A stretch of DNA of 63,434 nucleotides from Myxococcales bacterium (GTDB lineage Bacteria; Myxococcota_A; Polyangia; Palsa-1104). Within the stretch, counting starts at the first letter, position 1. The number at the start of each line of letters is the position of its first letter. Of the stretch, positions 33,399-41,425 are shown piece by piece. The stretch lies in assembly GCA_028287105.1 (NCBI GenBank), contig JAQBQH010000074.1, positions 1-63,434 of the forward strand, read 5' to 3'. A program made the translations under genes and the position numbers. Below the pieces are notes generated by a model that saw only the letters and a list, made by a program, of their open reading frames with translations, had not been told where the DNA came from and searched no databases.

Positions 33399-34153
33399 GC
33401 CGCATCAAGCTGATGTGCGGCAACTGGAAGCTGCACAAAACGATCGCCGAGTCGGTCGAGCTGGCGACGGCGGTGAAGAACGCCGTCGGTCCGCTGCGCG
33501 ACGTCGAGGTGGCGGTGGCGCCGGTCTTCACGGCGCTCCACGCGGTCGCCAAGCGGCTCGAGGGCTCGGCTGTGGTGCTGGCGGCCCAGAACTGCTTCTG
33601 GGAGGACCAGGGCGCCTGGACCGGCGAGGTCTCCGCGAAGCTGCTCAAGGACGTCGGCTGCAAGTACGTCATCATCGCCCACTCGGAGCGCCGGCAGTGG
33701 TTCGGCGAGACCGATGCCATGGCGAGCCTGAAGGTGCGCGCCGCGCTGCGCAACGGGCTCGACCCGATCTATTGCGTGGGCGAGACGCTCGCAGAGCGTG
33801 ACGCGGGCGAGGCGTTCCATGTCGTCGGGCGACAGCTCGAGGGCGGGTTGACCGATCTCACAGCGAAAGAGGCCGAGCGGCTGGTGATTGCTTACGAGCC
33901 GGTCTGGGCCATCGGAACCGGCCGCACGGCGTCGCCGCAGCAAGCTCAAGAAGTACATCAATTCATCCGAGGCAAGCTCTCGGAAAAATTCGGCAACGCG
34001 GCGGAAGCGATCCGCATCCAATATGGCGGCAGCGTCAAGCCGGACAACGCGTCATTGTTGATGGATCAGCCCGATATCGACGGCGCCCTGGTGGGCGGCG
34101 CGTCACTGAAAGCGGATGACTTTCTGAAGATCGTGAAGTATAGGAACAGCTGA
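33395..34153 (+). CDS. tpiA: triosephosphate isomerase
   Basis: Interconverts dihydroxyacetone phosphate and glyceraldehyde 3-phosphate. 252 residues with all catalytic elements: Lys in CGNWKLHKT, His in IIAHSERRQWFGE and Glu in YEPVWAIGTGRTA, followed by the phosphate loop IQYGGSVKPDN and LVGGASL. The ATG overlaps the pgk stop, so the two are translationally coupled. Normal in length; nothing odd. Confidence 0.98.
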   Translation: MSRIKLMCGNWKLHKTIAESVELATAVKNAVGPLRDVEVAVAPVFTALHAVAKRLEGSAVVLAAQNCFWEDQGAWTGEVSAKLLKDVGCKYVIIAHSERRQWFGETDAMASLKVRAALRNGLDPIYCVGETLAERDAGEAFHVVGRQLEGGLTDLTAKEAERLVIAYEPVWAIGTGRTASPQQAQEVHQFIRGKLSEKFGNAAEAIRIQYGGSVKPDNASLLMDQPDIDGALVGGASLKADDFLKIVKYRNS

Positions 34154-34157
34154 GAAA

Positions 34158-34736
34158 ATGACCACCCTCATTACAATCATTCACGTCTTTGCGTGTCTCT
34201 TCTTGATCCTCGTCGTGCTCTTGCAAGCGGGCAAGGGCGGAGGCATGGGCATCGCGTTCGGCTCGTCGACGTCGGCCCAGGTGTTCGGTGGCCGCGGCGC
34301 GGGATCGTTCCTCGAGAAGCTGACGGCCGGCACGGCGATCGTCTTCATGCTCACGTCGATCACGCTGGCCTACTTCGCCAGTCAGACCGATTCGAGCCGG
34401 CTGCAAAAGAAATCGGCACAGCAGCAGACCGCGCAGAAGACCGCCGCCAAGAAGTCCGAGGACGAGAAGGCGCAGAAGGAAGCGTCCGAGCGCGCCAAGG
34501 GGCTTAGCTCGACGCCGGCACCGGCCGCCGCGCCTGCCGTGCCGGTGACCGCACCGCCGTCGTCGCCGCCGCCAGGCGCGAAGACGACGGAGCCGGCCAA
34601 GGCGGCCGCGGCTGCCAAGGCCGAGCCCGCGCCGGCCAAAGCGGAGGCGCCGGCCAGGACGGAGCCAAAGACGGAGGCGCCCGCGAAGGCGCCCGCCGAT
34701 ACGGGCAAGGCGCCCGCCGCCGCTCCCCCGCAGTAA
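34158..34736 (+). CDS. secG: protein-export membrane protein SecG with long Ala/Lys/Pro tail
   Basis: Subunit of the SecYEG translocon. The first 75 residues are typical: two membrane helices (LITIIHVFACLFLILVVLLQ and the run TAIVFMLTSITLAYF) joined by GKGGGMGIAFGSSTSAQVFG. After that, instead of ending near 75-110, the protein continues for over 100 residues of Lys/Gln-rich then Ala/Pro/Glu/Lys-rich sequence with repeated PAKAEAPA-like units, which must be cytoplasmic or periplasmic depending on topology. secG at the end of a glycolytic operon after tpiA is a common bacterial arrangement. The tail is the only oddity. Confidence 0.96.
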   Translation: MTTLITIIHVFACLFLILVVLLQAGKGGGMGIAFGSSTSAQVFGGRGAGSFLEKLTAGTAIVFMLTSITLAYFASQTDSSRLQKKSAQQQTAQKTAAKKSEDEKAQKEASERAKGLSSTPAPAAAPAVPVTAPPSSPPPGAKTTEPAKAAAAAKAEPAPAKAEAPARTEPKTEAPAKAPADTGKAPAAAPPQ

Positions 34737-34825
34737 CTTCAGCCGCGCTACCTTCCGCTCGCGCGCAGTAACGTTCGCAGCCTCGTCCTCTGTAGTCTTT
34801 CGGCCAACCCGGGTCATACTTGGGC

Positions 34826-36226
34826 GTGCGCTTCGTCCTCCCGCTCCTGCTCGTAGCCGGCTGCGCCGCGGCGCCGCTGCCCGTGCATCGGCAGGACCTG
34901 GTGCTGAGCCAGGTCGCCGAGCGCTATCGCGCGTTCTACCCGGCGGACGGAGATCCCGACACCGGACGCGATGCGGGGCTGCTCAAGCCGCGCTTCGGGC
35001 TGCCGGCCATCGCCCAGGCGGGCGCTTCGTTCCCCGTCGAGCTCCTCGAGCGGGGCGGCGCGAGCGACGTTCGCGCGGCGCTGTTGCGCCCCTCGCTCGC
35101 CCTGGGCGACGCCGAGCGCTGCTTGCAGGGCGAGGAAGTGGACGGCTGCTATCCGATCGCGCTGACGCCATTCGCGCGCGAGCCGATGGGGGCGGCCATG
35201 GTCGCCCGCTCCACCGCGACCTCGGGCGCCCCGCCCGGCGGCTACGATTTGTACCTCCACGCCGCGTGTGACGCGCCCGTCCGCATGCCGCGCGCCGTGT
35301 GGCTGCGCGCCGACGACCCCGCCCACCTGAGCGAGGTGCACGTCGTCCATCTGTCCGACATCCACGTCGGAAAGCACGTCGATGATGTCGAGCTGCACCT
35401 GCGTCGCATCATCGACGAGACCAACGCGCTCAAGCCGGACCTGGTCGTGGTCACCGGCGACGTCGTCAATCAGGGGCTCGACGCCGCGCTGGCGCCGAAA
35501 GCGCGCGACCTCTTGACCCGCATCGACGCCCCGGTCGCCATCGTCATCGGCAATCACGACATCGGCTTCCGCTCGTTCGTCGGCGACCGTTACGGCGCGG
35601 GCTGGGAGAACTTCGCCCGCGCGTTCCATCCGTACCTCGAGTTCGAGATCGACCTCGGCGGCTATCGCTTCGTCGGCTTCGACTCGGGGCCGTCGACGCT
35701 CTCGCCACGCATCCTCGTCCGCGGTCTGGCCACGACGACGCTCTCGCACCTCAACAAGGTGCTGACGAGCGCCGCCCACGACGGCAGCCGCGGCGTCGTG
35801 CTGTTCAGCCACGCACCGTCGCGCGCAGTGCTCTCGGGACAGACGCCAGCCAACGGCGGCGCCTTCGGCCATATGCGCGCCGGTCATGCCGAGTTCGAGC
35901 GGATGATGCTCGACGCCGCCTCCCGTGGCCAGCGCGTCCTGCACCTCGCCGGGCACACGCACTGGAACGACGTGTTCGAGGCGCAGGACGAGGGCGGCGC
36001 GCTCGGGTTCGTGCGTTGGGCCGATGGCACCGGCGACGGCGCGCTCACGCCCATCCGCGGCAAGGCCGCGCTCGTCAACACGCAGGCGGCGACGCACGCG
36101 GGCCCCTGGCCCAAGGCGAGCGCCCGCGGCTACGGCTTCACCTATCTCGTCCTCGGCGACGGCGATGCGCGCGTCGCGTTCTACCGGCACGACGCCGCCA
36201 TCGCGCAGCGCGATAGCCGACGGTAA
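34826..36226 (+). CDS. metallophosphoesterase lipoprotein
   Basis: 466 residues from the GTG at 34826. The lipobox LVAGC (Cys13) predicts a lipid-anchored exported protein. A calcineurin-like phosphoesterase domain (about 175-400) has VVHLSDIHVGKH, VVTGDVVNQG, VIGNHDIGF and, near the end, HLAGHTHWND, which are the metal-binding motifs of the family. An N-terminal 170-residue region of unknown fold precedes it. Substrate cannot be deduced; phosphodiesters or phosphate monoesters in the periplasm are plausible. No Shine-Dalgarno; CATACT ends five bases before the GTG. It overlaps the convergent gene by 89 bp. Confidence 0.88.
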   Translation: MRFVLPLLLVAGCAAAPLPVHRQDLVLSQVAERYRAFYPADGDPDTGRDAGLLKPRFGLPAIAQAGASFPVELLERGGASDVRAALLRPSLALGDAERCLQGEEVDGCYPIALTPFAREPMGAAMVARSTATSGAPPGGYDLYLHAACDAPVRMPRAVWLRADDPAHLSEVHVVHLSDIHVGKHVDDVELHLRRIIDETNALKPDLVVVTGDVVNQGLDAALAPKARDLLTRIDAPVAIVIGNHDIGFRSFVGDRYGAGWENFARAFHPYLEFEIDLGGYRFVGFDSGPSTLSPRILVRGLATTTLSHLNKVLTSAAHDGSRGVVLFSHAPSRAVLSGQTPANGGAFGHMRAGHAEFERMMLDAASRGQRVLHLAGHTHWNDVFEAQDEGGALGFVRWADGTGDGALTPIRGKAALVNTQAATHAGPWPKASARGYGFTYLVLGDGDARVAFYRHDAAIAQRDSRR

Positions 36227-37508
36227 GACCGGCGCCGTCGGCGTTGACCCGGCCGCTGCCGACGAGCGGCGACCAGGCGAAGCCGAGCGCGACGTCGACG
36301 AGGCCGGGCCCAACGCGCCAGACCAGGCCCGCCGCGCCGCCGAGGGTGGGCCCGCCGTCGTTGCCAGCCTTGGCTTTGCCCGACGGCGGCGTGCGGCTCA
36401 CCCGGGCATAGTGGCCGCCGAGCGAGGCGGCGAGATAGAGCGCCACCCGCGGAGCGACGGGGAGGCGCGCTTCGCCGACGGCGTCGAGACCGATGCCACC
36501 GAGCGTGACCGCCTCGGCGCCGATGGCGCCGGTAGCCCAGCGTCCGTCGAGGTTCAGACCGACGGCGAAGCAGCCCAGGCGACGGCGCGCCTCGACGACC
36601 GCGACGATGCCGGCGAGCGAGCCGCCGTAGCGTCCACCGACGGCGGCGCCGAGCTCCCACGCGGATAGCGGCGGCAGCGCGCCCGTCGCAACGCCGGTCT
36701 CGGACGTCGGTGCCTTCGAGGCTGCCGGATCTGCGTCCTCGATGCTGGCCAGCGCGATCGATCGCTCGGCCGCGACCGTCGCGCGCCCGACGCGCACGCG
36801 CTCGAGCGCCCGTTCCTCGCCCGCGACGGCGACGACGGTGACCTCGCTCGCGGTCGCGAGCAGCGCCGAGCCGACGCCCGGCCGTTCGCGCACCCCCGAC
36901 AGCGCGCCGGTCGAAATCGCGAGCCGCGGCACGACCGCACCGGCGCTGAAGGCATAGACCCGCACCGGCTCGCCGGCGACGACCTGGACGGGCGCCACCA
37001 CGAAGAGCGCGTCGGCGCGCGCGGTCTCGAGCGCCACGTCGTGCGTGGTCGCGTTGCCGGCCGCGTCGGTCGCGGTCACCGTCGCCACCGTCTCGCCCGG
37101 CCACACCCACGCCAGCACGCGCGCATGACCGGCGGCGTTGGCGCGCGCCGTCGAGCGCCGTCCGTGCACCATCACCAACACCTGCGCCCCCGGGTCGGTC
37201 TCGACGGGGATCTCGCTGCGCGCCGCCAGCGCCAGCGTCACCGTCGCCGCCTCGCCGCTCTCCTCGTCCCACGTCGCCACGACGACGTAGGACGGTTTGC
37301 CGCCCGGCGGCGGCGTATAGGTGGCGCCGTATTTGTCATCGCCGAGCGCGACCGCGCGCGACAGCTCGCCCGCCGAGCACCACAGCCGCAGTCGCGCCGC
37401 GCCCGGCGCGCTCACGGTCACCGATGCCGTCGGTGGCGGCGCATCCATCTTGAGCTGCAGCGGCGCCACGACCATCGTCAGTGCCAGCGGCAAGACAGCG
37501 GGAATCAC
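36138..37508 (-). CDS. exported protein with probable C-terminal outer-membrane beta-barrel
   Basis: 456 residues, GTG start. A signal peptide (residues 1-15, MIPAVLPLALTMVVA) is followed by immunoglobulin-like strand-rich segments (YVVVATWDEESGEAATVTLA, VLVMVHGRRST, TVTATDAAGNATTHDV). From about 270 on, short repeated strands with Gly and aromatic turns (WELGAAVGGRYGGSL, FAVGLNLDGRW, GPGLVDVALGFAWSPLV, GAGLTVGYRAA) suggest a small outer-membrane barrel. The last 20 residues are almost only Arg, Ala, His and Gly, lie over the convergent gene and do not look like a barrel end, so the normal stop was probably lost. Function is unknown. Confidence 0.75.
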   Translation of the reverse strand: MIPAVLPLALTMVVAPLQLKMDAPPPTASVTVSAPGAARLRLWCSAGELSRAVALGDDKYGATYTPPPGGKPSYVVVATWDEESGEAATVTLALAARSEIPVETDPGAQVLVMVHGRRSTARANAAGHARVLAWVWPGETVATVTATDAAGNATTHDVALETARADALFVVAPVQVVAGEPVRVYAFSAGAVVPRLAISTGALSGVRERPGVGSALLATASEVTVVAVAGEERALERVRVGRATVAAERSIALASIEDADPAASKAPTSETGVATGALPPLSAWELGAAVGGRYGGSLAGIVAVVEARRRLGCFAVGLNLDGRWATGAIGAEAVTLGGIGLDAVGEARLPVAPRVALYLAASLGGHYARVSRTPPSGKAKAGNDGGPTLGGAAGLVWRVGPGLVDVALGFAWSPLVGSGRVNADGAGLTVGYRAARWRRRAGRTRRAHRRRRGRDR

Positions 37509-37514
37509 TTGGTG

Positions 37515-37543
37515 ATTCTGAGAACTCCTGCACGATCCCGCAA
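37515..37543 (-). promoter_or_regulatory. promoter of the outer-membrane protein gene, predicted leaderless
   Basis: On the minus strand TTGCGG (37543-37538, 3 of 6), a 17-bp spacer, CAGAAT (37520-37515, 4 of 6), then six bases to the GTG at 37508. The -35 lies two bases from the -35 of the divergent GNAT promoter, so the two are back to back. Confidence 0.36.
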
Positions 37544-37545
37544 AC

Positions 37546-37574
37546 TTGTTGAATTCTGCGAGGCCGGTTACAAT
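37546..37574 (+). promoter_or_regulatory. promoter of the GNAT-receiver operon
   Basis: TTGTTG (37546-37551, 3 of 6), a 17-bp spacer and TACAAT (37569-37574, 5 of 6). The predicted start near 37581 leaves a leader of about 17 bases that contains GAGG before the ATG at 37598. It faces away from the outer-membrane protein promoter. Confidence 0.45.
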
Positions 37575-37597
37575 GAAATCGTGAGGCCCGACGCGTG

Positions 37598-38059
37598 ATG
37601 TCGCTGCCCGCCGGAATCAACGTCCGGCGCGCCCGTCCCGGGGATGCGTCGCATGTCTACGCGCTGGTCGAGCAGCTCGGGTATCACCCCGACCACCGCG
37701 GCTTCGACGAGACCTTCGCGCAGACGGTGCGCCACCCCGAAGCGGCGGTGTTCGTGGCCGTCGAGGGGCTGCGGGTCATCGGTTACCTGTCGATGTCGCA
37801 GCGGCCGCAGATCCGTCTCGGCGGGCGGGCCGCCAACATCGACGAGCTGGTCGTCGACGAGCGCCGTCGTGCCGAGGGTGTGGGCACCGCGCTCCTCGAC
37901 GCAGCCGTCAGCTACGCGCGCGGCCTCGGCTGTAAGCGCGTCGACCTGTCGACGGCGCGGTCGCGGCAGAGCTACGAGCGCGGCTTCTATGTGGCGCACG
38001 GATTTGCCGAGGTCGACTCGGCGCTGATGCGCATGGAATTGACGCGCCCCAAGCCGTGA
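37598..38059 (+). CDS. GNAT family N-acetyltransferase
   Basis: 153 residues from the ATG at 37598; an in-frame GTG directly before it is possible. The acetyl-CoA-binding motif A is IDELVVDERRRAEGVGTALLDAA (written in parts here: strand IDELVV, then RRRAEGVGTALL), and the usual aromatic-rich C-terminus has YERGFYVAHGFAEVD. The substrate, an amine of a small molecule or protein, is not predictable. The stop overlaps the start of the receiver gene by 4 bp, so it probably works with that regulator or is simply co-expressed. Confidence 0.92.
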   Translation: MSLPAGINVRRARPGDASHVYALVEQLGYHPDHRGFDETFAQTVRHPEAAVFVAVEGLRVIGYLSMSQRPQIRLGGRAANIDELVVDERRRAEGVGTALLDAAVSYARGLGCKRVDLSTARSRQSYERGFYVAHGFAEVDSALMRMELTRPKP

Positions 38060-38415
38060 AGATCCTCCTCGTCGATGACGATCCCGACATCCTCGACATG
38101 ATGTCGAGGATGCTCGTGCACCGTGGCCATGAGGTGCAGACCTGCGCCACGCCGTTCGGTGTCTCGGCGACGATCGTGCGCGATCTCCCCGACATCGTGG
38201 TGCTCGACGTCATGATGCCCGGATTGGGCGGCTCGGCGCTGGCCAGCCTGATCGGCAAGCTCGAGCTGCCGCATGCGCCCAAGGTCGTGCTCTGGTCGGC
38301 GATGGACGACGTCGCGCTGTCGGAAGCAGCGACGGAAGCCGGCGGCCTCCCCTACGTGTCGAAAGGCATGCGCGCGAGCGAGATCGCGGCCGCGATCGAA
38401 AAGCTCGGCCGCTAA
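38056..38415 (+). CDS. stand-alone response regulator receiver domain
   Basis: 119 residues, GTG start overlapping the acetyltransferase stop. A CheY-like fold with all phosphorylation-site residues: acidic triad Asp7-Asp8-Asp9, phosphoacceptor Asp51 in VVLDVMMPG, Ser81 in VLWSAMDD (Ser in place of the more usual Thr) and Lys103 in YVSKGM. There is no output domain, so it may act by binding a partner or passing phosphate on. No histidine kinase is nearby. Confidence 0.92.
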   Translation: MKILLVDDDPDILDMMSRMLVHRGHEVQTCATPFGVSATIVRDLPDIVVLDVMMPGLGGSALASLIGKLELPHAPKVVLWSAMDDVALSEAATEAGGLPYVSKGMRASEIAAAIEKLGR

Positions 38416-38446
38416 TCGGCCGCCAATTGCCCGGCGGCGACCGCTG

Positions 38447-39508
38447 CTAGACGAGCGATCCCTGACGCGGCGGCGGCAATCCGAGGTGCTCGTGCGCGCG
38501 ACGCGTGGCGACCCGACCGCGCGGCGTCCGCATCAACATGCCCTCCTGAATCAGGTAGGGCTCGCAGACGTCCTCGAGCGTGTCGCGCTCCTCGGCGCAG
38601 GCGGCCGACAGCGACTCGACACCGACGGGGCCGCCATCGAACTTCTGGATGATCGTGCGCAAGACCGTGCGATCCAGCTCGTCGAGCCCCAGCTGATCGA
38701 CCCCGAGCCGGGTCAGCGCCGACGCCGCCACCGCTTGCGTCACGCGACCGTCCGACTCGACCTCGGCGAAGTCGCGCACGCGCTTGAGCAGGTGGTTGGC
38801 GATGCGCGGCGTTCCGCGCGCACGGCGGCCGATCTCTTCGCCGGCGGCGGGCTCGAGGCTGACGCCGAGCTTGAGCGCCGAGCGCCGCACGATCTCGGTC
38901 AGCTCGGTCGGTGTGTAGTACTCGAGCCTGAGGACGATGCCGAAGCGCGACAAGAACGGCGCCGACAAAAGCCCGGTGCGCGTCGTCGCCGCCACCAGCG
39001 AAAAGCGCGGCAGCTTGAGCGGCAGCATCTCGGCGTTGGGTCCGTCACCGACGGGGATCTCCAGGCGATAGTCCTCCATCGCCGGGTACAGATACTCTTC
39101 GACGACCGGCTGCAGCCGGTGCACCTCGTCGATGAAGAAGACCCCGCGCTCCTGCAGCGAGGTCAGATAGGACGCCAGCGTTCCCTTGTGCTCGATGGCC
39201 GGCGCGCCGATGGCCCGCAGCGGCACGCCGAGCGCATGGGCGATGAGGTGCGCCAGCGTCGTTTTGCCGATGCCCGGCGGCCCCGAGAAGAGCACGTGGT
39301 CGAGTGCCTCGCCGCGCTGCTTGGCCGCCTGCACGAACACCTTGAGGTTGTCGACGACCTTGGTCTGCCCCACGTACTCGTCGAAGCTGCGCGGCCGCAG
39401 CGCCGCGTCGTCCTCGAGGTTCGACGCATCGAGCAGCCGCGGCCGCGGGCGTTCGGGCGCCTCGACTTCGGCAGCCTCGGGCGCACCCTCGTCGTGCTTC
39501 TTGCGCAT
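38447..39508 (-). CDS. ruvB: Holliday junction branch migration helicase RuvB
   Basis: Hexameric AAA+ motor that, with RuvA, moves Holliday junctions in recombination and repair. 353 residues: Walker A FSGPPGIGKTTLAHLIA, Walker B GVFFIDEVHRLQPVVEEYLY, sensor I VAATTRTGLL and the C-terminal winged helix (DTLEDVCEPYLIQEGMLMRT, then TPRGRVATRRAHEHLG). A charged N-terminal extension of about 30 residues precedes the standard start. It is the last gene of yebC-ruvC-ruvA-ruvB, nine bases after ruvA. Two segments differ slightly from the usual RuvB, but every catalytic motif is intact. Confidence 0.98.
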   Translation of the reverse strand: MRKKHDEGAPEAAEVEAPERPRPRLLDASNLEDDAALRPRSFDEYVGQTKVVDNLKVFVQAAKQRGEALDHVLFSGPPGIGKTTLAHLIAHALGVPLRAIGAPAIEHKGTLASYLTSLQERGVFFIDEVHRLQPVVEEYLYPAMEDYRLEIPVGDGPNAEMLPLKLPRFSLVAATTRTGLLSAPFLSRFGIVLRLEYYTPTELTEIVRRSALKLGVSLEPAAGEEIGRRARGTPRIANHLLKRVRDFAEVESDGRVTQAVAASALTRLGVDQLGLDELDRTVLRTIIQKFDGGPVGVESLSAACAEERDTLEDVCEPYLIQEGMLMRTPRGRVATRRAHEHLGLPPPRQGSLV

Positions 39509-39517
39509 GGCCCTACT

Positions 39518-40090
39518 CTACTCCGCGAGGATGCGCAGTGCCGCTTTTACCAGGTCGGCGACGCCGGCGCCGGCATGGGCCCGCGCGGCCTCGTCGGCGG
39601 CGCGCTCGGCCTCGGCCGGCCGATAGCCCAGGTTGATCAGCGCCGAGCTGACCGCCTGCGAGCCGCCGACCTTGCGCGGCGCCGAGACGACGCCGAACTT
39701 GTCGCGCAGCTCGAGCACCATGCGCTCGGCCGTCTTCTTGCCGATCCCGGGAATCTTGGTCAGGCGCGCGTGATCGCGGTCGCGCACGGCGGCGGCGAGA
39801 TCGTGCGTCTCCAGCGTCGAGAGGATCGACATCGCCAGCTTGGGGCCGATGCCCTGCACCGACGTGACGAGGTCGAAGCTGGTGCGCTCCTCGAGGCTGG
39901 CGAAGCCGACCAGCGACATCGCGTCCTCGCGCACGATGAGATGGGTGTGGAGCTGCGCGTTCTGTCCGACGGGCGGCAGCGTCGCCAGCGTGTTGAGCGA
40001 CACCGCGACGCGATAGCCGACGCCGCCCACGTCGATGAGGACGTGATCGACGCCCTTCTCCAGCAGCATGCCGCGCAGCTGCGAGATCAT
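39518..40090 (-). CDS. ruvA: Holliday junction DNA helicase subunit RuvA
   Basis: 190 residues; binds the four-way junction as a tetramer and loads RuvB. N-terminal OB-fold (MISQLRGMLLEKGVDHVLID), two helix-hairpin-helix motifs (VQGIGPKLAMSIL and IPGIGKKTAERMV) and the small C-terminal domain (VSSALINLGYRPAEAERAAD) that contacts RuvB. The ATG at 40090 overlaps the ruvC stop (ATGA); the longer upstream frame is only a shadow of ruvC. Confidence 0.97.
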   Translation of the reverse strand: MISQLRGMLLEKGVDHVLIDVGGVGYRVAVSLNTLATLPPVGQNAQLHTHLIVREDAMSLVGFASLEERTSFDLVTSVQGIGPKLAMSILSTLETHDLAAAVRDRDHARLTKIPGIGKKTAERMVLELRDKFGVVSAPRKVGGSQAVSSALINLGYRPAEAERAADEAARAHAGAGVADLVKAALRILAE

Positions 40091-40593
40091 CGGCGCAGCA
40101 TTCGCGCGGCGATCGCGCCCGCGACCTTGGCGCCGAACGCGTGGCAGATGGCGACGGCGAGCGCGTCCGACGCGTCCAGCTTGGGCGCGCGCTTGAGCCC
40201 ACACAGCGCGCGCACCATCGCCTGCACTTGATCCTTGGTCGCGGCGCCGTTGCCGGCCACCGCCTTCTTCACCGTCGACGGCGCGTACTCGTGCACCAGG
40301 AGCGAAGCGGCGCCCGCGGTCGCCAGCGCCACGCCGCGTGAATGGCCGAGCTGCAGCGCCGAGCGGGCGTTGACGCCGTGGAACACGCCCTCGACCGCGA
40401 CCACCGTCGGTGCCAGCTCCGCGATCACCTCGGCCAGGCCGCGCGAGATCTCGGCCAGCCGCTCGGCCAGCTCGGCCCCGCGCTTCGGCTCCAACACGCC
40501 ACACTCGATGTAACGAACGCGCCCTTCTGGAAGGCGCTCGATGACGCCATATCCGAAATACCGGGTCCCGGGATCGATCCCGAGGATCCTCAT
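40087..40593 (-). CDS. ruvC: crossover junction endodeoxyribonuclease RuvC
   Basis: 168 residues; resolves Holliday junctions by paired nicking. The RNase H-like active site is present: Asp in ILGIDPGTRYFGYGV, Glu in VVAVEGVFHGVN, and the C-terminal DASDALAVAICHA with two acidic residues. The ATG at 40593 shares one base with the yebC stop (TGATG), and its own stop overlaps ruvA. Normal size and gene order for the yebC-ruvCAB cluster. Confidence 0.97.
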   Translation of the reverse strand: MRILGIDPGTRYFGYGVIERLPEGRVRYIECGVLEPKRGAELAERLAEISRGLAEVIAELAPTVVAVEGVFHGVNARSALQLGHSRGVALATAGAASLLVHEYAPSTVKKAVAGNGAATKDQVQAMVRALCGLKRAPKLDASDALAVAICHAFGAKVAGAIAARMLRR

Positions 40594-41336
40594 CAGGCGG
40601 ACAACTGCTCCATCAGGGCGTCGTCGATGTCGTAGTTCGCATACACGTTCTGCACGTCGTCGTGGTCCTCGAGCGCCTGCACCAGCTTGACCATCTGCGC
40701 CGCCGGGTCGCCTTCGAGCCGCACGTGCGTGTCGGGATACATGCCGACCTCCGAGTGGAGCGCCTTGAGGCCGCCCTTCTCCAGCGTGTCGAGGACGTGA
40801 TGCATCTTGCCCGCCTCGGTCTCGACCAGGAAGCCCTCACCGTCGGCACGCACGTCGTCGGCGCCCGCTTCGAGCGCCGCTTCCATGAGCTTTTCCTCGC
40901 CGACGTCCTTCTCGAACAAGATGTGCCCCTTCTTATGAAAGAGGTACAGCACCGAGCCGGCCGCCGCTAATTTCGCATGTCCCCGCTCGAGGACCTTGCG
41001 GATCTCGCCGGCGGTGCGGTTGCGGTTGTCGGTCATGATCTCGACGACGACGGCAGTCCCACCCGGTCCGTAGACCTCGTAGACCAGCTCGTCGTAGCTC
41101 TCGACGCCGAGCTCTCCCGAGCCCTTCTGGATGGCGCGCTTGATGGTGTCGTTGGGGACGTTCGACGCGCGCGCCTTGTCGACGGCGCTGCGCAAACGCG
41201 GGTTCCCGTCGGGGTCGCCGCCGCCCTTGGCAGCGACGGTGACTTCCTTGAGCAGCTTCGTCCAGCCCTTCGACTTCTTGGCGTCGGACGCAGCCTTGGT
41301 GTGCTTGATCTTGGACCATCGGTTATGGCCAGACAT
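40593..41336 (-). CDS. yebC: YebC/PmpR family protein
   Basis: 247 residues starting with the family hallmark MSGHNRWSKIKHTKAASDA, followed by ARASNVPNDTIKRAIQKGSG and YEVYGPGGTAVVVEIMTDN. YebC proteins bind DNA in some species and have recently been tied to translation of proline-rich stretches; the product is cytoplasmic. GGAAGG lies about seven bases before the ATG. It heads the ruv operon, its classical position, and its stop shares one base with ruvC. Confidence 0.97.
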   Translation of the reverse strand: MSGHNRWSKIKHTKAASDAKKSKGWTKLLKEVTVAAKGGGDPDGNPRLRSAVDKARASNVPNDTIKRAIQKGSGELGVESYDELVYEVYGPGGTAVVVEIMTDNRNRTAGEIRKVLERGHAKLAAAGSVLYLFHKKGHILFEKDVGEEKLMEAALEAGADDVRADGEGFLVETEAGKMHHVLDTLEKGGLKALHSEVGMYPDTHVRLEGDPAAQMVKLVQALEDHDDVQNVYANYDIDDALMEQLSA

Positions 41337-41387
41337 CGCGGCACCTTCCGGGTAGTTGGGAACATTTCGGTGGTATCACGCGGCCCG

Positions 41388-41417
41388 TTGCGTGGCAAGG
41401 CGCGCGTGGTCTAAGCT
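41388..41417 (+). promoter_or_regulatory. candidate promoter of the secreted PHP hydrolase gene
   Basis: TTGCGT (41388-41393), 18-bp spacer and TAAGCT (41412-41417), then eight bases to the GTG at 41426. Same pattern as before the lipoprotein gene at 17011. No Shine-Dalgarno lies in the eight bases, so a leader of one or two bases is predicted. Confidence 0.3.
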
Positions 41418-41425
41418 CGCGCCCG

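Noticed and set aside
41337-41425. LexA/SOS box upstream of yebC-ruvCAB
   Set aside because: Only GTTC or GAAC half-sites are present; neither the GAAC-N4-GTTC nor the extended deltaproteobacterial-type pattern can be aligned.
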